Assembly (NCBI GenBank): GCA_018623405.1
Contig: JAAZVO010000190.1
Span: forward strand, 1 to 5,553
DNA: 5,553 nt
Direction of reading: 5' to 3'
Origin: Crocinitomicaceae bacterium
GTDB lineage: Bacteria > Bacteroidota > Bacteroidia > Flavobacteriales_G > Salibacteraceae
This document shows positions 5,002-5,553 of this stretch, one piece after another. The translations under genes and the position numbers were made by a program. Within the stretch, counting starts at the first letter, position 1. Each line of letters starts with the position of its first letter. The notes below the pieces were generated by a model, which saw only the letters and a program-made list of their open reading frames with translations, had not been told where the DNA came from and ran no database searches.

Positions 5002-5553
5002 ATGGCAGAAGTAAAACCATCTGAAGTATCAGCAATTTTAAGAGAGCAGTTAGCAGGTATGAAAACCGCTGCTGAACTAGAAGAAGTAGGTACTGTACTT
5101 CAAGTAGGGGATGGAATCGCACGTATTTATGGTTTATCTAACGTTCAATACGGCGAATTAATCGAATTTGAAAACGGTGAAAGAGGTATTGCTCTTAACC
5201 TTGAAGAAGATAATGTTGGTGCTGTACTTTTGGGTAGCTCAGCAGAAATTAAAGAAGGCGCTACCGTAAAAAGAACCAAGTTAATTGCCTCTATTCCTGT
5301 AGGTGAAGGGTTATTGGGTAGGGTAATTAACACCCAAGGAGAAACAATTGATGGTAAAGGTCCTGTTGAGGGAGAGGTTTACGAATTACCTCTTGAAAGA
5401 AAAGCTCCAGGTGTTATTTATCGTCAACCGGTAAACGAACCGCTTCAAACAGGTATCAAAGCTATTGACTCTATGATTCCAATTGGGAGGGGTCAAAGGG
5501 AATTAATTATTGGTGATAGGCAAACAGGTAAAACTACCGTTGCAATAGATACT
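5002..5553 (+). CDS. atpA: ATP synthase F1 subunit alpha, N-terminal part (3' end outside window)
   Basis: The first 184 codons of alpha are visible, running in frame off the right edge; the full protein is normally about 500-525 residues. The N-terminal helix (MAEVKPSEVSAILREQL) is the delta-binding region. The beta-barrel follows (about 25-95), with VGDGIARIYGL, and then the nucleotide-binding domain with the Walker A loop GDRQTGKT at 171-178, almost the same position as in E. coli (169-176). Alpha carries the non-catalytic nucleotide sites; catalysis is in beta, which is not visible. It starts 11 bases after atpH with the leader TTAAAAA directly before the ATG. Subunit gamma (atpG) would be expected next, while beta and epsilon are often in a separate atpDC locus in Bacteroidota; both statements are from general knowledge. 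Confidence 0.98.
   Translation, partial: MAEVKPSEVSAILREQLAGMKTAAELEEVGTVLQVGDGIARIYGLSNVQYGELIEFENGERGIALNLEEDNVGAVLLGSSAEIKEGATVKRTKLIASIPVGEGLLGRVINTQGETIDGKGPVEGEVYELPLERKAPGVIYRQPVNEPLQTGIKAIDSMIPIGRGQRELIIGDRQTGKTTVAIDT

Noticed and set aside
4513..5333. Minus-strand frames opposite atpH and atpA (4513-4725, 4937-5122, 5145-5333)
   Set aside because: All lie opposite strongly conserved ATP synthase coding sequence and have no recognisable product.

Overview
This window is ordinary chromosomal sequence from an AT-rich member of the Bacteroidota, most likely a Flavobacteriales-like lineage. Four things point there: a type IX secretion/gliding lipoprotein of the PorW/SprE type (a Bacteroidota-restricted system), a subunit a of ATP synthase with a signal peptide and a large His-rich extracytoplasmic extension, TAnnTTTG-type promoter boxes, and A-rich leaders in place of Shine-Dalgarno sites. 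All genes are on the plus strand and packed tightly. There is no RNA gene, mobile element or CRISPR array that I can see, and no stretch above about 112 bases lacks a gene.

Layout: 2-1372 is the C-terminal part of porW/sprE, whose start lies left of the window. It is followed by a bactofilin cytoskeletal protein (1413-1829), the small two-helix AtpZ/AtpI-family protein (1847-2077), and a four-helix membrane protein (2077-2460) that overlaps atpZ by one base. A 112-base gap carries a candidate promoter. After it comes the ATP synthase run: atpB (subunit a, 2573-3646), atpE (subunit c, 3681-3872), a perfect 14-bp hairpin (3882-3914), atpF (subunit b, 3934-4431), atpH (delta, 4433-4990) and the first 184 codons of atpA (alpha, 5002 to the right edge).

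How they work together: a and c form the proton channel and rotor, b and delta form the peripheral stalk that holds the alpha/beta head, and AtpZ plus the 127-residue protein sit where other bacteria carry atpI-type assembly or accessory genes. The gene for subunit c, which is needed in many copies per complex, is bracketed by an AT-rich leader and the hairpin; this is a plausible way to set its expression apart from the single- or double-copy stalk subunits. PorW and the bactofilin have no known biochemical link to ATP synthase; their adjacency looks like conserved Bacteroidota gene order.

I do not see a wholly new system. The most interesting points are the atpE-atpF hairpin, the pairing of a subunit c shortened at both ends with an enlarged subunit a, the unrecognised four-helix protein, and an 8-G tract inside the conserved motif of porW.
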